NCBI GenBank assembly: GCA_965224595.1
Contig: OZ245058.1
Coordinates: 1,550,001 to 1,614,000, forward strand
Origin: Aliivibrio_A sp016764915
Lineage (GTDB): Bacteria > Pseudomonadota > Gammaproteobacteria > Enterobacterales > Vibrionaceae
DNA length: 64,000 bases
Direction of reading: 5' to 3'
Position numbers and translations under genes: made by a program
The notes under the pieces: model-generated
What the model was told of the DNA's origin: nothing
The model's input: the letters and a program-made list of their open reading frames with translations, nothing else
Database searches by the model: none
Shown: piece by piece, positions 53,990 to 63,187 of the stretch
Position numbering within the stretch: the stretch's first letter is position 1
Layout: each line of letters begins with the position of its first letter

Positions 53990-54663
53990 TATTTAATAAT
54001 ATATCCTTTATTCCTTACAGTAGATATTATGTTGCATTTATTGTCGCCTATTTTTTTTCTAATACCGGAGATTCTCATGTCTATCGAGCGATCATTATAT
54101 TCATAATCAACCCCTCTTAAAAAGCCACAACAAAAACTTCTTGTCACTACCTGCCCTGAATTATTAGCTAGTAATAACAATAGCTTCCGCTCAGAAGAAG
54201 TCAGGTTAACCTCAATATTATTTAGATATACATCCTCAGATATAAGATCGATATACAACTGTTCAATTCTTAAATATAGCTTGGTTTTCAGCGAGATTGC
54301 GGACCTTCTAAGAAGAGCCTCTATTCTTGCAACCAATATGTTCGGCCTAATAGGTTTACTCAGATAATCATCCGCCCCAACTCTTAGCAAATTAATCTCT
54401 TTTGCATCATCATTACACGCCGTTAAAATTATAATTGGGCCATTAAAAAACTGTCTCGCTCTTTCACATACCTCACGGCCACTCATCCCCGGTAACATAA
54501 GATCCAATATCATTAAATCAGGGGCACTCTCTTTCAGCATCGAAATAGCCTGTAATCCATCATCAGCAATATCAACCACATACCCTTCATTTTTAAGGTA
54601 GATTGCTGATAATCGTGATATTTCAGGATCATCCTCCACGATGAGTATTTTAACTTTCTTCAC
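53989..54663 (-). CDS. OmpR-family response regulator
   Basis: A 224-residue regulator. Receiver: acidic pair EDD (residues ~10-12), phospho-acceptor LDLMLPG (Asp near 53), Thr in LTACND, and Lys in SKPIRP. The C-terminal winged helix has LTSSERKLLLLLANNSGQVVT and RSIDMRISGIRKKIG. It is co-transcribed with the kinase and divergent from an outer-membrane barrel gene, its probable target. Confidence 0.94.
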   Translation of the reverse strand: MKKVKILIVEDDPEISRLSAIYLKNEGYVVDIADDGLQAISMLKESAPDLMILDLMLPGMSGREVCERARQFFNGPIIILTACNDDAKEINLLRVGADDYLSKPIRPNILVARIEALLRRSAISLKTKLYLRIEQLYIDLISEDVYLNNIEVNLTSSERKLLLLLANNSGQVVTRSFCCGFLRGVDYEYNDRSIDMRISGIRKKIGDNKCNIISTVRNKGYIIK

Positions 54664-54926
54664 TTAGTCTTCCTATTCATTAAGCAATGCTATTTTACTC
54701 ACAAAACATCAACAATGTTAATTTGCTTACATTCCTTACAAATAATGCCAGTATCAAAGCTTTACATACACCGTTGAATCAACTAACCATCTTAAATATA
54801 GAATAATATCTAAAATTATTATTTTTTTATAAACCAACAGGTTGTCTCTTACAAAATTTACAAATGTTCTCTGGCTGCTGTTTACCTTTTTATTTATGAT
54901 CTTTTAAAATTTTTTAAGGATTACAT
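54664..54926. promoter_or_regulatory. Divergent promoter region of the regulator and barrel genes with two TTACA-N4-TTACA repeats
   Basis: TTACATTCCTTACA lies at 54727-54740 and TTACAAAATTTACA at 54849-54862, the second 64 bp before the barrel start. Both have the same N4 spacing as the site at 49251. OmpR-family regulators bind short direct repeats, so the local response regulator is the obvious candidate for binding here. Confidence 0.5.
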
Positions 54927-55499
54927 ATGAAACGTTTATTATTAATATCAGCGATACTTACCTCCCCACTCTCTTATGGTGAGAGCTACGATGGCTTTTA
55001 CTTGGGTGCAGGTATTGGAACCGTAGACTTTGATGATGGGGGATTATTTAAGAATTTAAATACCCCTATAAATACCAGTTACAGTGGAAATACGTATAAG
55101 ATAATTTCGGGTTATAAATTTAACCGCATTGTGGCTATAGAAGCTCAATATACCTCATATGGCGATACGAAATTTTCCGCACCGGTTGCCGGTGTAACAG
55201 GTACTCTTGAACATAGCTCGGTTACTGTGTCTGCAAATGTCGGGTACACGTTTAATAATGGATTGCGTCCATTTGCAATCTTAGGCCTGGGTAGAATTGA
55301 TGCGAAAGAGGATGATTGGTCCGATCATGGTACCGCTTTACGAACTGGTGTTGGAATAGAGTACACGCCACCAAAATTAGAGAACGTCGGCTTTAGACTT
55401 GCGTATGAGTCTGATCTATTTACAGTTGAAGGCGAGCAAAAAAAAGAGTTTGATCAAAGTGTCGGATCATTCTACTTCTCTACCTTGTATACTTTTTAA
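54927..55499 (+). CDS. Outer-membrane beta-barrel protein, copy 1
   Basis: A 190-residue small barrel (OmpA-transmembrane/Ail-like) with signal peptide MKRLLLISAILTSPLSYG. The pattern of beta strands includes DGFYLGAGIGTVD, NVGYTFNNGLRPFAILGLG, GVGIEYTPPKLENVGFRL, and the terminal aromatic FYFSTLYTF expected for BAM recognition. A paralogue is at 56510-57082. Function is unknown; regulation by the adjacent two-component system is likely. Confidence 0.85.
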   Translation: MKRLLLISAILTSPLSYGESYDGFYLGAGIGTVDFDDGGLFKNLNTPINTSYSGNTYKIISGYKFNRIVAIEAQYTSYGDTKFSAPVAGVTGTLEHSSVTVSANVGYTFNNGLRPFAILGLGRIDAKEDDWSDHGTALRTGVGIEYTPPKLENVGFRLAYESDLFTVEGEQKKEFDQSVGSFYFSTLYTF

Positions 55500-55510
55500 T
55501 TGCATAACAA

Positions 55511-55541
55511 AATAATGGATAGTGAGATACTATCCATTATT
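55511..55541. terminator. Terminator after barrel copy 1
   Basis: AATAATGGATAGT (55511-55523), loop GAGAT, ACTATCCATTATT (55529-55541): a perfect 13-bp stem, related to the hairpin after barrel copy 2. Confidence 0.85.
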
Positions 55542-55553
55542 TATTTCAACCTT

Positions 55554-55883
55554 CTATTTACGTCTTGGACGCCACACCTTTATTGATGAAGAGTCTGATT
55601 TCTCTTTATCACTCTCTTTGGTTCGTCGAGTAACATTCCCACTATTTCGGCCTTTAGGCGCACTTCTTTCAGATCGAATCGAGCGTTGGTTAGGTCGTTC
55701 GTTACGTGATGTTGGTTTTCCAGCTGAAGTGATAGACACTTTGCATGGCAGTGTGATTGTATCGAGAATGGGAACGCCTGCAGACATCTTGGCAATAAAA
55801 TAATCAGTCACGGGTTTATCAACTCGCACCACATACTCTTTCTCGTGTGCGTTACCCGCTCGTAAGATCTTATTAACGATATC
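55554..55883 (-). pseudogene. rluF 3' fragment with internal deletion
   Basis: This minus-strand stretch repeats the C-terminal part of the intact rluF at 57138-58082. It reads DIVNKILRAGNAHEKEYVV to LDTITLPCKV, then jumps to SITSAGKPTSRN and on to the basic tail ending KVWRPRRK. About 75 residues carrying VLTQGLNRQIRRMCEYLDF are missing, and so is the N-terminal part with the catalytic Asp. It cannot be a working synthase. The 5' end is fused at GATAT to a lipoprotein-gene fragment. Confidence 0.85.
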
Positions 55884-55972
55884 GTCCCATTTATCGTCTG
55901 ATGGATAACGAGTGTTTTCACAGCCATACACACTCAATAATAACGTTGAAATTATTAAAATCCTGATAATTT
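55884..55972 (-). pseudogene. 5' fragment of the small lipoprotein gene fused to the rluF remnant
   Basis: Minus-strand translation gives STLLLSVYGCENTRYPSDD, nearly identical to residues 12-30 of the lipoprotein at 48994-49182, but the ATG is lost. At a shared GATAT it runs in frame into the rluF fragment, producing a chimeric open frame of 127 codons. A recombination relic; expression is doubtful. Confidence 0.8.
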
Positions 55973-55974
55973 AA

Positions 55975-56345
55975 TCATCAGTATGCTTCGTCGTCAATAT
56001 GAAGTCGCCCCTCCTAATAAACTATCACTTCATATGGTTATCGAAGTAAGTATTGTTGATTCCACATATTAAAATTTATTTTAGAAAAATTAAACGCCAA
56101 TCTATGGTGTATACGCTTAATATTAATAGGGTTGCTATGAGGCCGCCATCCGATTAATATAAATTAAATGTAATTATTATAGCCCTCAATTTCCAATCTA
56201 GAACTTATACTTTTTAACATTATTTCTAAAATTTAAACTCGACTAAGAGTCATTATAATTCATATAGCACCGTTTGTGCGAAAATATGACTCTCCTCCAC
56301 TACGCCAACTATTTTACTAATTATTTTTTTGAAGAATGTTAGCCT
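55975..56345 (-). pseudogene. Degraded remnant of the sensor histidine kinase gene
   Basis: Three patches match the kinase gene at 52619-53989 in the same order. AATATGAAGT-GCCCCTCCTAATAAACTA near 56000-56030 matches its 3' end. AGTATTGTTGATT near 56050 matches a middle part. GAAAATATGACT near 56281 with the flanking sequence matches the region around 53283. Large internal pieces are missing and no frame remains open. No response-regulator remnant was found. Confidence 0.75.
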
Positions 56346-56509
56346 GATTACTCTCAATGTAACAAAAATATCAAAACTACATATTAACTTCTAAATCAAA
56401 CAATCTATTATAAATATCATGTTACATCTATAACTCCAACATTTACAAATGATGAATAGGTGATATTTACATTTTATTTATGCTCTTTTAAAATTCTTAA
56501 GGATTACAT
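56346..56509 (+). promoter_or_regulatory. Promoter region of barrel copy 2 (diverged duplicate)
   Basis: The last ~40 bases (TTTATTTATG-TCTTTTAAAATT-TTAAGGATTACAT) are nearly identical to those before barrel copy 1. The TTACA-N4-TTACA operator seen there is degraded to CAACA-TTTACA here, so the two copies may now be regulated differently. Confidence 0.5.
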
Positions 56510-57082
56510 ATGAAACGTTTATTATTAATATCAGCGATACTTACCTCCCCACTCTCTTATGGTGAGAGTTATGATGGCTTTTACTTGGGTGCAGGTATTG
56601 GAACCGTAGACGTTGATGATGGAGGCTATTTAGATGATGTAAACACCTCTATAAAAACCAGTTATAGTGGAAACACGTATAAATTAATCTCCGGCTATAA
56701 ATTTAACCGCATTGTGGCTGTAGAAGGTCAATATACGTCATACGGAGATATGAAAGTATCCTTACCAGGTAAATCAGCAACTATTGAACAACGCTCGGTG
56801 ACTATCTCAGCCAATGTCGGATACACATTTAATAATGGATTGCGTCCCTTTGGAATTTTAGGTGTGGGTAGACTCGATTCGAAAAGCGATGGTGATAGCG
56901 ATCATGAAACCACTTTGCGAATAGGATCTGGAATAGAGTACACGCCTCCAAAATTAGAGAACGTCAGTTTTAGACTTGCGTATGAGTGGGATATGTATAG
57001 AACTGAAGAAGACTCAACGACTAAAAAAGAATATGATCAGAGTGCTGGATCATTCTACTTCTCTACCTTATACAATTTTTAA
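56510..57082 (+). CDS. Outer-membrane beta-barrel protein, copy 2
   Basis: A 190-residue paralogue of the barrel at 54927-55499. The first ~34 residues are identical and most strands are conserved (NVGYTFNNGLRPFGILGVG, YTPPKLENVSFRLAYEWD). Differences concentrate in surface-loop positions (DDVNTSIKTS, LPGKSATIEQ, EEDSTTKKEYD). It ends FYFSTLYNF. A duplicate by segmental duplication, now diverging in loops, as expected for exposed proteins. Function unknown. Confidence 0.85.
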   Translation: MKRLLLISAILTSPLSYGESYDGFYLGAGIGTVDVDDGGYLDDVNTSIKTSYSGNTYKLISGYKFNRIVAVEGQYTSYGDMKVSLPGKSATIEQRSVTISANVGYTFNNGLRPFGILGVGRLDSKSDGDSDHETTLRIGSGIEYTPPKLENVSFRLAYEWDMYRTEEDSTTKKEYDQSAGSFYFSTLYNF

Positions 57083-57092
57083 TTGCATCACG

Positions 57093-57126
57093 AAACAATG
57101 GATAGTATCTCTACTATCCATTGTTT
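57093..57126. terminator. Terminator between barrel copy 2 and rluF
   Basis: AAACAATGGATAGTA / TACTATCCATTGTTT with a TCTC-type loop, a perfect stem with A and T flanks. It serves both convergent genes. Confidence 0.9.
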
Positions 57127-57137
57127 ATTTCAACCTT

Positions 57138-58082
57138 CTATTTGCGCCCTGGACGCCACACCTTTATTGATGAAGAGTCTGATTTCTCTTTGTCACTCTC
57201 TTTGGTTCGTCGGTTAACATTGCCACTATTTCGACCTTTAGGCGCACTTCTTTCAGATCGAGTCGAGCGTTGGTTACGTGATGTTGGTTTTCCGGCTGAA
57301 GTGATAGACACTTTGTTACCTGCCGCATTAACACCACTGCGAGATGCTTCTTCGGTTTTACTTGAGCTGGCAATCAATGCATTAATTTGGGCCATTTCAT
57401 TATCATTTAGATAGCGCCACTGACCCGATGCTAACTGCCCTAATTCGATGTTCATAATACGAACACGTCTAAGTTTAAATACCTCAAAATCTAAATATTC
57501 ACACATTCTACGAATTTGACGATTCAAGCCTTGAGTTAATACCATTCGAAAAACATATCTCGACTCACGAGTCACTTTGCACGGCAGTGTGATCGTATCA
57601 AGAATAGGAACACCTGCAGACATCTTGGCAATAAAATCATCAGTCACGGGTTTATCAACTCGCACCACATACTCTTTTTCGTGGGCATTACCCGCTCGTA
57701 AGATCTTATTAACGATATCGCCATCATTAGTCATAAAAATCAAACCATCTGAAGGTTTGTCTAATCGACCAATTGGAAAAATTCGCTTCTCATGATTGAT
57801 GTAGTCAACAATGTTATCTTCGACATGACGCTCAGTGGTACAAGTAATGCCCACTGGTTTATTAAAAGCCATGTAAATACGAGCTTGATTCTCTTTCAGT
57901 GGTTTACCATTAATCAGTACCACATCACCATCAGACACTTTGGTACCCACTTCTGGCACAACGCCATTAATGGTCACTCGACCATGCTCAATATGTTTAT
58001 CGGCTTCACGGCGTGAACAAAAACCAGTATCACTGATGAATTTATTTAAACGAGTCACTTTCACTTCAGTCATTATTTTCAT
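57138..58082 (-). CDS. rluF: 23S rRNA pseudouridine synthase RluF
   Basis: A 314-residue enzyme isomerising uridine in 23S rRNA (position 2604 in E. coli). The N-terminal S4 domain is RLNKFISDTGFCSRREADKHIE. The catalytic Asp is in PIGRLDKPSDGLIFMTNDGD (near residue 105). VLTQGLNRQIRRMCEYLDFEV and RVRIMNIELG are diagnostic of RluF. The basic low-complexity tail (RSERSAPKGRNSGN) is also typical. Start at 58082; ATG 58073 is an alternative. Upstream of folE on the same strand. Confidence 0.93.
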   Translation of the reverse strand: MKIMTEVKVTRLNKFISDTGFCSRREADKHIEHGRVTINGVVPEVGTKVSDGDVVLINGKPLKENQARIYMAFNKPVGITCTTERHVEDNIVDYINHEKRIFPIGRLDKPSDGLIFMTNDGDIVNKILRAGNAHEKEYVVRVDKPVTDDFIAKMSAGVPILDTITLPCKVTRESRYVFRMVLTQGLNRQIRRMCEYLDFEVFKLRRVRIMNIELGQLASGQWRYLNDNEMAQINALIASSSKTEEASRSGVNAAGNKVSITSAGKPTSRNQRSTRSERSAPKGRNSGNVNRRTKESDKEKSDSSSIKVWRPGRK

Positions 58083-58195
58083 TTCTCAACGTATAATTAC
58101 GCGCAGTTTATCAGAATGAGTGGCTGATAAAACAAAAACCTCGACATATGAAATGAGCGCTAATCGTTGCTTTACTGAATATTCACTCTATATAT

Positions 58196-58849
58196 CTAAC
58201 GAATACCATGCAGAAACTCATATCGAGTCGCTTGATTACGTTTGAAAATCCCACCCAAGGCAGTGGTTGTGGTCGAACTAGTCGCGTCCATGACACCACG
58301 AGATTTTACACAGTAATGAGTAGCATCCATGGTGACCGCAACATCTTCACTTTCAAGCAGTGTTTGCAAAGCGACTAAAACCTGTTGAGTCATTCTCTCT
58401 TGAACCTGAGGCCGCTGGGCAAAGAAGCGCACGATACGATTAATTTTAGACAAGCCAATAATTTTCCCGCGAGGTAGGTAAGCAACCGTCGCTTTACCAT
58501 CAATAGTCACTAGGTGATGTTCACACGTACTGGTCAAGGTGATGTTTTTGACTCGCACCATCTCATCACAGCCCATTTTATTATCAATCACCGTGATCTT
58601 TGGGAAATTCGCGTAATCTAGGCCGGAAAAAATCTCATCAACATACATTTTTGCGACTCGCTGAGGAGTCTCTTCTAGACTGTCATCACTGAGATCCAAT
58701 GCGAGTAAATTTAAGATTTCACGTACATGATGTTCAATCTTCTCTTTTTTCTCTTCTCTGCTCACTCGATCTGGTTTCATTGGTGTTTCTAAACCACGAG
58801 CCACGAGTGCATCTCTAACTTGTATTGCGGCTGCGCTTAACCCTGACAT
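58196..58849 (-). CDS. folE: GTP cyclohydrolase I
   Basis: A 217-residue enzyme turning GTP into 7,8-dihydroneopterin triphosphate, the first step of folate synthesis. Zinc and active-site residues are visible in TSTCEHHLVTIDGKA (near residue 108) and ATHYCVKSRGV (near 178). FFAQRPQVQERMTQQ is the family signature. ATG 58849 is chosen because GAGGG is six bases upstream; ATG 58855 directly abuts it. The resulting start (SGLSAAAIQVRDALVARGLE) aligns with E. coli FolE. Confidence 0.95.
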   Translation of the reverse strand: MSGLSAAAIQVRDALVARGLETPMKPDRVSREEKKEKIEHHVREILNLLALDLSDDSLEETPQRVAKMYVDEIFSGLDYANFPKITVIDNKMGCDEMVRVKNITLTSTCEHHLVTIDGKATVAYLPRGKIIGLSKINRIVRFFAQRPQVQERMTQQVLVALQTLLESEDVAVTMDATHYCVKSRGVMDATSSTTTTALGGIFKRNQATRYEFLHGIR

Positions 58850-59045
58850 TCTCATCCCTCTGTATAACTCATACTACGAATACTGGTTGTTATGAGCCAA
58901 GGATACTACCTCTTAGTCTAAATTACACCACGATTTTAATACGGTTTTTCCTCTGTTGTTAGCGGTAATGATAATAGATGTGTTAATCTCGATGGCTATT
59001 TTTAAACATTTTCAAATATCTACCAGATGTTAAAAGGAATTCAAT

Positions 59046-60284
59046 ATGGGTTGTTGTGATACTCCCGGCCTGATGCCAATCGACAGTGCGTTAACCAAAA
59101 TTGTAGCGGGAATATCCCCATTAACTGATGCTTTTGATATGCCCCTCGATGAAGCGATTGGTTATGTTATTGCTGAAGATGTTCGCTCCCCTATTAATGT
59201 TCCCCCTTTTGCGAACTCAGCAATGGACGGTTACGCAATACATCGTGACGATTTAGCACTTGGTAAACCTCTTGTTATTGCAGGAAAGTCTTTTGCCGGC
59301 GTTCCTTTTGCAGGTGAATGCACACCGGGGAATTGTATTCGAATTATGACTGGCGCAAAGATCCCTCAAGGGTGTAACGCCGTTATTATGCAAGAACTGG
59401 CAGAAGTCACTGACCAAGGTGTCACCTTCAGCGTCACTGAGGTGGCAGACCAAAATAACATTAGACCGATTGGCGATGATGTTTTTCAAAATGATGTGGT
59501 TCTCAAGCAAGGTGCACGTTTAACCCCAAGAGACATTCCTCTCTTAGCCTCATTAGGTGTTGCAACGGTAAAGGTTCTTAGACGCCCTAAGATCGCATTC
59601 TTCTCTACGGGAGATGAGCTACGTCCTTTAGGCAGTACGTTAAAAGAGGGGCAGATCTACGACAGCAACCGTTACGGTATAAAAGCGTTAGTGAAAAATT
59701 TCGGTTGTGAGGCGCTAGACCTCGGCGTGATCCCTGATGATTATGAAACACTAAAGCAGACCTTCCTAAAAGCGAAAAATGAAGCGGATGTGGTTATTAC
59801 ATCTGGTGGAGTGAGTGTTGGTGAAGCTGACTTTATCAAAGACATTCTTGATGACATCGGTCAAATTGGTTTCTGGAAACTGGCTATAAAACCGGGTAAA
59901 CCGTTCGCTTATGGCACAATAGATGACGCTATTTTTTGCGGACTCCCAGGTAATCCGGTATCAGCTATGCTGACCATGTACGTACTGGTTCAGCCTATGT
60001 TGGCTAAACTCTCAGGCCATTCACAGTGGAAGCAGCCTGAGTCAATTCCAGCGATTGCTACTTCTATGTTCAAAAAAGCACCTGGTCGTACTGACTATCA
60101 ACGCGGTATCTACCAGATTAACGAACAAGGTCAATTTGAAGTAGCAACCACAGGAAACCAAGGTTCAGGTGCATTCCGCTCGATGAGTGTCGCTAACTGT
60201 TTTGTGGTTTTAGAGCAAGAGAGGGGCCGAGTTCAAACGGGTGAAACGGTCAATATTCAGTTATTTAACTCTACTTTATATTAG
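59046..60284 (+). CDS. moeA: Molybdopterin molybdenumtransferase MoeA
   Basis: A 412-residue enzyme inserting molybdate into adenylated molybdopterin. Motifs are NVPPFANSAMDGYAI (near residue 58), RIMTGAKIPQGCNAVIMQE (near 101), FSTGDELRPLG (near 185), TSGGVSVGEADF (near 256) and CGLPGNPVSAMLTM (near 300). It is divergent from folE and forms an operon with moeB, 21 bp away. AAGGA precedes the ATG. Confidence 0.96.
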   Translation: MGCCDTPGLMPIDSALTKIVAGISPLTDAFDMPLDEAIGYVIAEDVRSPINVPPFANSAMDGYAIHRDDLALGKPLVIAGKSFAGVPFAGECTPGNCIRIMTGAKIPQGCNAVIMQELAEVTDQGVTFSVTEVADQNNIRPIGDDVFQNDVVLKQGARLTPRDIPLLASLGVATVKVLRRPKIAFFSTGDELRPLGSTLKEGQIYDSNRYGIKALVKNFGCEALDLGVIPDDYETLKQTFLKAKNEADVVITSGGVSVGEADFIKDILDDIGQIGFWKLAIKPGKPFAYGTIDDAIFCGLPGNPVSAMLTMYVLVQPMLAKLSGHSQWKQPESIPAIATSMFKKAPGRTDYQRGIYQINEQGQFEVATTGNQGSGAFRSMSVANCFVVLEQERGRVQTGETVNIQLFNSTLY

Positions 60285-60305
60285 ATAGACTGGAGCATTT
60301 TCACC

Positions 60306-61067
60306 ATGACAGATAACAACATCCAAGAACTCAGTGATGAAGAGATGCTTCGCTATAATCGACAAATCATCCTAAGACAGTTTGATTTTGACGGTCAAGA
60401 GGCGCTCAAAAATAGCTCGGTGTTGATTCTCGGTGCAGGCGGATTAGGTTGTGCTGCCAGTCAATATCTCGTCGCTGCGGGTATCGGCTCTATCACCATC
60501 ATTGATGATGATGTGGTGGAGTTATCCAATTTGCAAAGACAATTGCTTCATAGCGATGAGACGATTGGGATGAAAAAGGTAGAGTCTGCCTCGCAGGCTC
60601 TGTCTAAAATTAACCCTTTCACCTCAATCAGCACTGTCGATGAAAGACTCAATGATCAAGCACTGCTCGCGCTGATTCAGCGACATGATGTGGTACTGGA
60701 TGGCAGTGACAATGTGGAAACTCGTAACCAGCTTAATAAGCTCTGCCATCAGACCAAAACTCCATTAATTTCAGGCGCAGCGATTCGAATGGAGGGACAA
60801 GTCTCAGTCTACACCTACCAGGATGGTGAGCCTTGTTATCAATGTTTAAGCACCCTATTTGGTCAACAAGCCTTAACGTGTGTCGAAGCAGGAATTATGG
60901 CTCCTGTGGTTGGTATTATTGGCGCCGTACAAGCAATGGAAACCATTAAAGTCATTGCTAACTTTGGACAACCAATCATTGGTAAGTTACTGATGCTAGA
61001 CGCGATGTCCATGTCTTGGCGTGAGATGAAACTACCCAAAAGCGCCAACTGCTCAGTCTGCGGCTAA
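60306..61067 (+). CDS. moeB: Molybdopterin-synthase adenylyltransferase MoeB
   Basis: A 253-residue E1-like enzyme that adenylates the C-terminus of MoaD. It has ATP-binding GAGGLGCAASQYL (near residue 43), DDDVVELSNLQRQ (near 67) and RNQLNKLC. Zinc-binding Cys pairs are PCYQCL (near 179) and NCSVCG at the C-terminus. Second gene of moeAB. Confidence 0.96.
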   Translation: MTDNNIQELSDEEMLRYNRQIILRQFDFDGQEALKNSSVLILGAGGLGCAASQYLVAAGIGSITIIDDDVVELSNLQRQLLHSDETIGMKKVESASQALSKINPFTSISTVDERLNDQALLALIQRHDVVLDGSDNVETRNQLNKLCHQTKTPLISGAAIRMEGQVSVYTYQDGEPCYQCLSTLFGQQALTCVEAGIMAPVVGIIGAVQAMETIKVIANFGQPIIGKLLMLDAMSMSWREMKLPKSANCSVCG

Positions 61068-63187
61068 TAGATACCGGAGTCAGCAATGTCTGACTCCCTA
61101 TCGCTGAGCACTGAGATTTTATTTCTCCCACCTTTTTTTGACTGATACAAGGCCTTATCGGTAACACGTAATATATCTTCGATTGAAAATGCTCGCATGC
61201 TATCCACTTTTACGGTTGAAATGCCTATAGATAATGACACTCGTTCGGAGCATAATGAGTCAAAATTCAAGAGATTAAGGTCATACAGTTCAGTAACCAA
61301 TGCCTCCATTTTACTATAGATATCCTTAATGCCTCTCGCCGATGAGATAAAGAACTCATCGCCACCATAACGGAATACGGGAGAGGAGACGGGGTCAAAA
61401 TATCGCTTAAGCAGTTCGGCCACTTTCATTAGCAACTTATCCCCTTCAACATGACCATAGCGATCATTAAACTGCTTAAAATAATCAATATCTATCATTA
61501 CCGTCGTCAACTGCCCCTTTTTCTTACGACTTAGGTGAATATGTTTCAGCAGCACTTCATCAAGATGTTGACGATTATATAGGGAGGTTAAGTGATCGGT
61601 AATCGACAATTTATGCAGCAGCTTTTTCTGGCGTTGATTCTCAATGGCAATAGTTAAGTAGTTGGTTAGCTGTAAAAAAAGCTCTTGTTGATTGGTATTA
61701 TATTGATACTTCTCTTTTGCTTGAACCGTTAAAATACCAATCACTTTATTACCAAAGGTGATTGGGACAAACATCTCTGATTGAAACTCATTAGGGGCTT
61801 CAATCTCTTGCAGTGACTCAACACCAAAAAAGTCAGCTTTATCTTGATAGTTACGATCATTAAAGATCAGCGGCTTATTATTGAGAACACAATATGCCGA
61901 ATATAAATTAGTCTCACGGCAATCGATCGTAAAAGAAGGCTGCTGCTCTCCATCAACTAAAAAGTACTCATAATGAATACTCTGTTTCGCTTCATCATAA
62001 AAGCCAATCGCAAAACAATCTGCAACTAAAATGGAGGAAATATCTTTATGCAACCGATAAAAACTGTCCGAAAGATTATCTGATGTGCTGATATATTCAC
62101 CCATTGTACTGAGCAACTCTAAGTTTTTCTTCATATCATTTAAAGAGTCAAGCTTTACTCTGTCGACATTTAACTTGTGTAACTGAATAAAATAGTCAGA
62201 CAGCCGAGCTTCTGAGAGCATTCTGGCTTGTTCGTAGTTATCTAGAATATTGAGATAAACCGTTTCTCTTTGTGCTATATCGGTTGATGATTTATTGACA
62301 GCAAGCAGGAGCTGATTGTAGCGATATAATAGTATATCTGACTTAACCTCAGTGGCGATCTTTCCTCCTTGATTTAACCAACTTGAAATATCAACATCAA
62401 GCTCATGTCGAATGATAAAAGTGCAATATTCACAGATATTCTCAGTAAACTTAAACTTATCACCTAGCTTCTCAGCATCTGCTATCGCTTTTAAATACGT
62501 TGATGCGGCTTGTTCAATATGATTGTTTTTTTCTAGATATTTCGAGTACTTCAACCAATAGTGATGATGGTAACAGCCGAGAAGATCAAATCCCTCTTTT
62601 GCTTTTATAAACAGCTGCTCTGCTTTTATCATATCGTTCAAATAAGTATGCATTAAAGCCTGATTACAAATAGGCATACAGGTCAATGCTGCATCACCAC
62701 TTTGATTGACCAATCCAGCTGACAGTTGATAATACTCTAGCGCTTCAGAAAATTTCCCCTTACGTTCAAACAACTCACCAATGTTGTTTTTGACCATTGC
62801 CAGTAGACGATAATCTCTGAATTTTTCAAAGGATTCAGCTTTTGAGAGGAACTCACTGGCATTTAAATAATCAGACAAAAGCAAGTAACTATTTCCAAGT
62901 CCTAAATAAGCTAGACAGCGAACGTACTCTTTATCATGGTGGTCACACGCTGAAATAGTGTCAAAGAATGCAGCAACAGCATCAAGAAGTTGTCCTGAAC
63001 GATATAGACGATAGGCTTGAAAATAGAGACCATAAACAGGTTCTAACGTAATTTTTTGTAACTTCGCGAGCTGACTTAACTGCAGATAACTCTCCTCAAC
63101 CTGTTGAGGCGTTTTGCCGATTGGCAACTCACGCATTTGATTAATAATATAAGAATTCCATTCACTACTTGTCATACATTCAACCAC
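61064..63187 (-). CDS. TPR-GAF-GGDEF diguanylate cyclase
   Basis: A 707-residue soluble protein. The N-terminal ~330 residues are TPR-like helical repeats (AYLGLGNSYLLLSDYLNASEFL, NNIGELFERKGKFSEALEYYQ). A GAF domain follows (about 370-510, with EMFVPITFGNKVIGILTVQA). The C-terminal GGDEF has LSITDHLTSLYNRQHLDEVL and intact FRYGGDEFFIS (near residue 625), so it should make c-di-GMP. The start is uncertain: GTG 63187 or ATG 63175, neither with a clear ribosome site. The 3' end overlaps the moeB stop by 4 nt. Confidence 0.9.
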   Translation of the reverse strand: MVECMTSSEWNSYIINQMRELPIGKTPQQVEESYLQLSQLAKLQKITLEPVYGLYFQAYRLYRSGQLLDAVAAFFDTISACDHHDKEYVRCLAYLGLGNSYLLLSDYLNASEFLSKAESFEKFRDYRLLAMVKNNIGELFERKGKFSEALEYYQLSAGLVNQSGDAALTCMPICNQALMHTYLNDMIKAEQLFIKAKEGFDLLGCYHHHYWLKYSKYLEKNNHIEQAASTYLKAIADAEKLGDKFKFTENICEYCTFIIRHELDVDISSWLNQGGKIATEVKSDILLYRYNQLLLAVNKSSTDIAQRETVYLNILDNYEQARMLSEARLSDYFIQLHKLNVDRVKLDSLNDMKKNLELLSTMGEYISTSDNLSDSFYRLHKDISSILVADCFAIGFYDEAKQSIHYEYFLVDGEQQPSFTIDCRETNLYSAYCVLNNKPLIFNDRNYQDKADFFGVESLQEIEAPNEFQSEMFVPITFGNKVIGILTVQAKEKYQYNTNQQELFLQLTNYLTIAIENQRQKKLLHKLSITDHLTSLYNRQHLDEVLLKHIHLSRKKKGQLTTVMIDIDYFKQFNDRYGHVEGDKLLMKVAELLKRYFDPVSSPVFRYGGDEFFISSARGIKDIYSKMEALVTELYDLNLLNFDSLCSERVSLSIGISTVKVDSMRAFSIEDILRVTDKALYQSKKGGRNKISVLSDRESDIADSGIY

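Noticed and set aside
55522..57414. Two similar plus-strand frames (55522-55803 and 57121-57414)
   Set aside because: They are antisense to the rluF tail and its duplicated fragment; their similarity comes from that duplication, not from a gene family.
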